From Actinomycetota bacterium (GTDB taxonomy: Bacteria; Actinomycetota; Acidimicrobiia; IMCC26256; PALSA-610), in contig JAUZEM010000476.1 in NCBI GenBank assembly GCA_030839005.1, positions 1 through 15,875 of the forward strand: a DNA stretch of 15,875 nt. The letters are read 5' to 3'. Position 1 is the stretch's first letter. Each line of letters begins with the position of its first letter. The notes under the pieces were generated by a model. The model ran no database searches and had not been told where the DNA came from. It worked only from the letters and a program-made list of their open reading frames with translations. Shown here one piece after another: positions 15,211-15,875 of this stretch. The position numbers and the translations under genes are program-made.

Positions 15211-15467
15211 AATTCTTTGTCACCTTCACTCGGCGCCGGGATACCCGGCGCCGCCCTCCGGGACGTTCAGGACTCCGGCGAGCCGGCTGCGCCGGCCGCA
15301 TCACAGCACGTTCGCCCACGCTCTCACCATGACGTCCTGGTTCCCCCGCCTGACGTGCGGCGAGCGGAGGCCGGAGGCCGAAGTGAGCTCGCCGGAGCAA
15401 CGAGCGTCCGCGAGGCGGGTATCCCGCCGAGCAGCGAGTGCGACCCAGCAAGCAAGAGCGAGTGGCG
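15211..15467 (-). repeat. Hairpin-rich spacer between gltB and gltD
   Basis: No convincing protein gene lies here, yet the stretch is dense in symmetry. It has a 9-bp perfect hairpin (15232-15252, ATA loop), a 6-bp hairpin (15282-15296, GCCGGC arms), an 8-bp stem around a 21-nt loop (15358-15394) that encloses two adjacent CGGAGGC heptamers (15365-15378), a 6-bp hairpin (15414-15428, TAT loop), and two AGCGAGTG octamers (15433-15440 and 15457-15464). It could be an inserted repeat unit, an RNA element, or both. A 9-codon open frame (15301-15330) lies inside. Confidence 0.5.
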
Positions 15468-15875
15468 CTAGCCACGCGCGGCCGCCATCACTGCTTCGTC
15501 GACGTCTACGCCGCGTTCTACGGCGTCGCGTTGGGCTTCGAGCACGCGTTTGTAATCCTTCGGGAAGATCTTCGTGAACTGGCGAAGGTTCTGCCACCAG
15601 TTCGACAACAGGCGCTCGGCGACCGCCGAACCCGTCAGCTCCAGGTGCATGGTGACGATCCCGCGCAGCCAGTCGACGTCCTCGTCGTCGTCGAGGACGT
15701 CGAGATCCACCATCTCGCGGTTCATGCGAAGGAACAGCGACCGGTCGGGATCCAGGACGAACGCAAACCCGCCACTCATCCCGGCCGCGAAGTTGCGGCC
15801 CGTCGGCCCGAGGATCACCGCGCGCCCACCGGTCATGTACTCGCAGCCGTGGTCGCCGACACCCTCGACCACGGC
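15468..15875 (-). CDS. gltB: Glutamate synthase, large (alpha) subunit, C-terminal part
   Basis: The last 135 residues of GltB; the rest of the gene lies beyond the window end, where the frame is still open. The piece is the end of the GXGXG beta-helix domain (GVGDHGCEYMTGG, ILGPTGRNFAAGMSGGFAFVL) followed by the usual C-terminal helices, with ERLLSNW and FPKDYKRVL near the end. This subunit carries the glutaminase and FMN/3Fe-4S synthase sites, all upstream of what is seen here. The stop is TAG, and gltD follows on the same strand after 257 bp, so the two form the expected pair. Confidence 0.93.
   Translation of the reverse strand, partial: AVVEGVGDHGCEYMTGGRAVILGPTGRNFAAGMSGGFAFVLDPDRSLFLRMNREMVDLDVLDDDEDVDWLRGIVTMHLELTGSAVAERLLSNWWQNLRQFTKIFPKDYKRVLEAQRDAVERGVDVDEAVMAAARG

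Noticed and set aside
13297..15471. A 724-codon plus-strand open frame opposite gltD
   Set aside because: It is a GC-rich antisense shadow of gltD, runs through the gltB-gltD spacer, and shows no family motif. gltD on the other strand is unmistakable.

Overview
This is a high-GC, gene-dense chromosomal window that looks like an actinobacterium. The signs are very strong G/C third-position bias, an F420-dependent luciferase-like oxidoreductase, several acyl-CoA dehydrogenases, two GTG starts, and repeated TANNNT boxes placed 6-8 nt before start codons, which is the pattern of leaderless actinobacterial transcripts. A deep-branching group such as Acidimicrobiia is a guess from gene content only. 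I see no rRNA, tRNA, CRISPR array, insertion sequence or prophage.

Layout. Positions 1-2806 (+) hold the end of a phytanoyl-CoA dioxygenase-like gene, an enoyl-CoA hydratase/isomerase and a type-B carboxylesterase. Positions 2868-3818 (+) encode an XRE-type DNA-binding protein with one membrane segment and a Thr/Pro-rich tail. Positions 8162 down to 3851 (-) form a tight four-gene operon: acyl-ACP thioesterase-like protein, F420-dependent oxidoreductase, a DUF480 (YceH)-aldehyde dehydrogenase fusion, and a stand-alone class III adenylate cyclase. A histidine phosphatase (8197-8907, +) diverges from the operon across a 34-bp gap. Positions 12980 down to 8849 (-) hold an acyl-CoA dehydrogenase, an Aat-ArsC fusion, a second acyl-CoA dehydrogenase and a poly-gamma-glutamate hydrolase-like protein. 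A small unknown gene (13127-13537, +) diverges from this group. Positions 15875 down to 13750 (-) hold the end of gltB and all of gltD, separated by an unusually long, hairpin-rich 257-bp spacer.

How the genes work together. Most of the window is acyl/lipid metabolism: hydroxylation (PhyH), double-bond chemistry (crotonase family), dehydrogenation (two FadE-like proteins), ester and thioester hydrolysis, and aldehyde oxidation. Ammonia assimilation (gltBD), protein N-end tagging (aat) and signalling (cyclase, XRE protein) complete it. The most unusual observations are the two in-frame gene fusions (DUF480-ALDH and Aat-ArsC), the recurrent start-proximal promoter boxes, and the structured gltB-gltD spacer. 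I could not confirm a wholly new defence or mobile system here.
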